Source: Alteromonas lipotrueiana
Lineage (GTDB): Bacteria; Pseudomonadota; Gammaproteobacteria; Enterobacterales; Alteromonadaceae
Assembly (NCBI RefSeq): GCF_019249245.1
Contig: NZ_JAESDK010000001.1
Span: forward strand, 124,001-188,000
Direction: 5' to 3'
DNA length: 64,000 nt
Positions 62,779-64,000 of this stretch are shown piece by piece (positions within the stretch are counted from its first letter, which is position 1; each line of letters opens with the position of its first letter). The notes under the pieces were generated by a model. The model saw nothing but the letters and a program-made list of their open reading frames with translations. It ran no database searches and was not told the DNA's origin. The translations under genes were made by a program, and so were the position numbers.

Positions 62779-64000
62779 ATGCCACAGTATCAGGCACCAT
62801 TAGCAGACTATCAGTTTCTTTTGAAAGACTGGCTGTCGCTGGATTCGCATTATCAGTCACTAGGTGTGACAGACTTTGATTTTGAGCTGGCGAGCGAGGT
62901 TATGTCGCAAGGCGCTAAGTTTGCCGAAGATGTACTGGCTCCGCTAAATCGTACCGGCGATGAACAAGGCTGTACGCTGAAAGAGGGTCAGGTTACTACG
63001 CCGGATGGTTTTGCCCAGGCCTATCACGAATACATAGCCAATGGCTGGAACAGTATGCTGGGCAGCGCTGAGTATGATGGTCAGGAGTTACCCTATTCGA
63101 TGGCGGTTCCGGTGCATGAGATGTTGCATTCGGCTAACTTGAGCTGGCGTTTAACCAGCATGCTGACAGAAAGCGCGGTGTTAGCAGTGACCCGTCATGC
63201 TACACAGCAGCTTAAAGACACCTATTTAGCTAAGTTAATCAGTGGCGAGTGGACCGGCACCATGAATCTGACCGAGCCTCAGGCCGGAACTGACTTAGCA
63301 CTGCTGTCTACCAAAGCTGAACCACAGGACGATGGCAGTTATAAAGTCACGGGCAACAAAATTTTTATTACCGGCGGCGATCATGAGTGGACCAGCAATA
63401 TTGTCCACATGGTGCTGGCTCGCACCCCGGACGCTCCGGCGGGTGTCAAAGGCATAAGCCTGTTCCTGGTTCCTAAATTTTTACCTGATGGGCAAGGTGA
63501 GCCTGGCGAAGCCAACGCGGTATCGGTCGGCAGCCTTGAACATAAAATGGGAATTAAAGGCAGCCCTACGTGTGTCATGAATTACGACGGAGCTACCGGT
63601 TGGCTGGTAGGGGAAGAAAATCAGGGTTTGGTGTGTATGTTCACCATGATGAACGACGCCCGCTTTCAGGTAGGCCTAGAAGGCCTTGGCGCCAGCGAAG
63701 CGTCGTTTCAGGGGGCATTGGCTTATGCCCGGGAGCGTGTGCAGTCGCGCGCGCCTCAAGGGGTTCAATGCCCAGATGACAAAGCCGACCCTATTGTTTT
63801 TCAGCCAGATGTAGCGCGTATGCTGCTTACCCAAAAAGCGCTGACTGAAGGCTGCCGGGCGATGGCCGTATTGTATTCAGGCTATATGGACGCCGAACGT
63901 TTTGGCGATGACGACCAAAAGACTACCGCCTCGCAGGTGTTGCAATTTTTAACGCCTGTGTGCAAAGCCTTTATGACCGATATGGGATTAGAGTCAGCCA
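62779..64000 (+). CDS. acyl-CoA dehydrogenase, partial (runs off window)
   Basis: The first 407 codons of a flavin-dependent acyl-CoA dehydrogenase; the 3' end lies beyond the window. The N-terminal extension DYQFLLKDWLSLDSHYQSLG and FAEDVLAPLNRTGDEQGC place it with the long type of about 590-600 residues that includes DmdC and FadE5-like enzymes. MNLTEPQAGTDLALLSTKA and GNKIFITGGDH bind FAD and substrate, and MGIKGSPTCVMNYDGATGWLVGEENQGL follows. CAGGAG 8 bases before the ATG is a strong ribosome site. A PsrA-like operator sits upstream. Confidence 0.92.
   Translation, partial: MPQYQAPLADYQFLLKDWLSLDSHYQSLGVTDFDFELASEVMSQGAKFAEDVLAPLNRTGDEQGCTLKEGQVTTPDGFAQAYHEYIANGWNSMLGSAEYDGQELPYSMAVPVHEMLHSANLSWRLTSMLTESAVLAVTRHATQQLKDTYLAKLISGEWTGTMNLTEPQAGTDLALLSTKAEPQDDGSYKVTGNKIFITGGDHEWTSNIVHMVLARTPDAPAGVKGISLFLVPKFLPDGQGEPGEANAVSVGSLEHKMGIKGSPTCVMNYDGATGWLVGEENQGLVCMFTMMNDARFQVGLEGLGASEASFQGALAYARERVQSRAPQGVQCPDDKADPIVFQPDVARMLLTQKALTEGCRAMAVLYSGYMDAERFGDDDQKTTASQVLQFLTPVCKAFMTDMGLESA

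Overview
The window looks like chromosomal DNA of a marine gammaproteobacterium of the order Alteromonadales (Alteromonas/Salinimonas-like). The basis is the gene content and order: tsaD divergent from rpsU-yqeY-dnaG-rpoD, a phoB-phoR-pstS trio, a TonB2-type energiser with TtpC and DUF3450, DgcN/DgcA D-glutamate genes, an OprB porin with a polyol-type ABC importer, and RdgC. The assignment is by recognition, not by a search. I see no rRNA or tRNA gene, complete insertion sequence, prophage or CRISPR array.

Layout. (1) 1-9.6 kb: single genes of mixed role (alpha/beta hydrolase, spermidine-synthase-like enzyme, RhlE-type helicase, DUF885 peptidase) among small unrecognised lipoproteins and membrane proteins. 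(2) 9.6-22.3 kb, minus strand: a phosphate-linked block. phoB-phoR-pstS-like lies upstream of a beta-helix lipoprotein, a TonB-dependent receptor, DUF3450, TtpC, ExbB, ExbD, TonB and a TPR protein. Three Pho-box-like sites (22349-22366, 19185-19202, 14725-14742) stand before the three transcription units, so the whole block reads as a PhoB-controlled outer-membrane uptake system with its own energiser. (3) 22.4-28.2 kb: a sensor kinase, rdgC, an HDOD protein and an M49-like metallopeptidase. (4) 28.8-36.0 kb: OprB porin, polyol/sugar ABC importer and SorC-type regulator. (5) 36.3-46.4 kb: housekeeping genes (hinT, uppP-folK-folB, plsY, tsaD, rpsU-yqeY-dnaG-rpoD). (6) 46.5-62.6 kb: an accessory catabolic stretch with D-glutamate use (dgcN-dgcA plus a sodium symporter), tpm, yaeQ, small secreted proteins, an oxidative deoxysugar/aldonate pathway (aldolase, dehydratase, lactonase, dehydrogenase) and a secreted alpha-amylase. 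(7) From 62.8 kb: an acyl-CoA dehydrogenase cut by the window edge, behind a PsrA-like operator.

The least ordinary DNA is a family of short REP-like motifs (TGGACACCCA and its complement). About 22 copies or near-copies occur, all in two places: a 102-bp tandem array after rpoD, and a cluster after a metallophosphoesterase gene whose last 213 bp and 3' flank are duplicated at about 96-97% identity. These clusters bracket the accessory stretch. A related motif (GTGACTGTCC type) flanks a small membrane-protein gene near 5.2-5.75 kb. No transposase that could move these repeats is present in the window.
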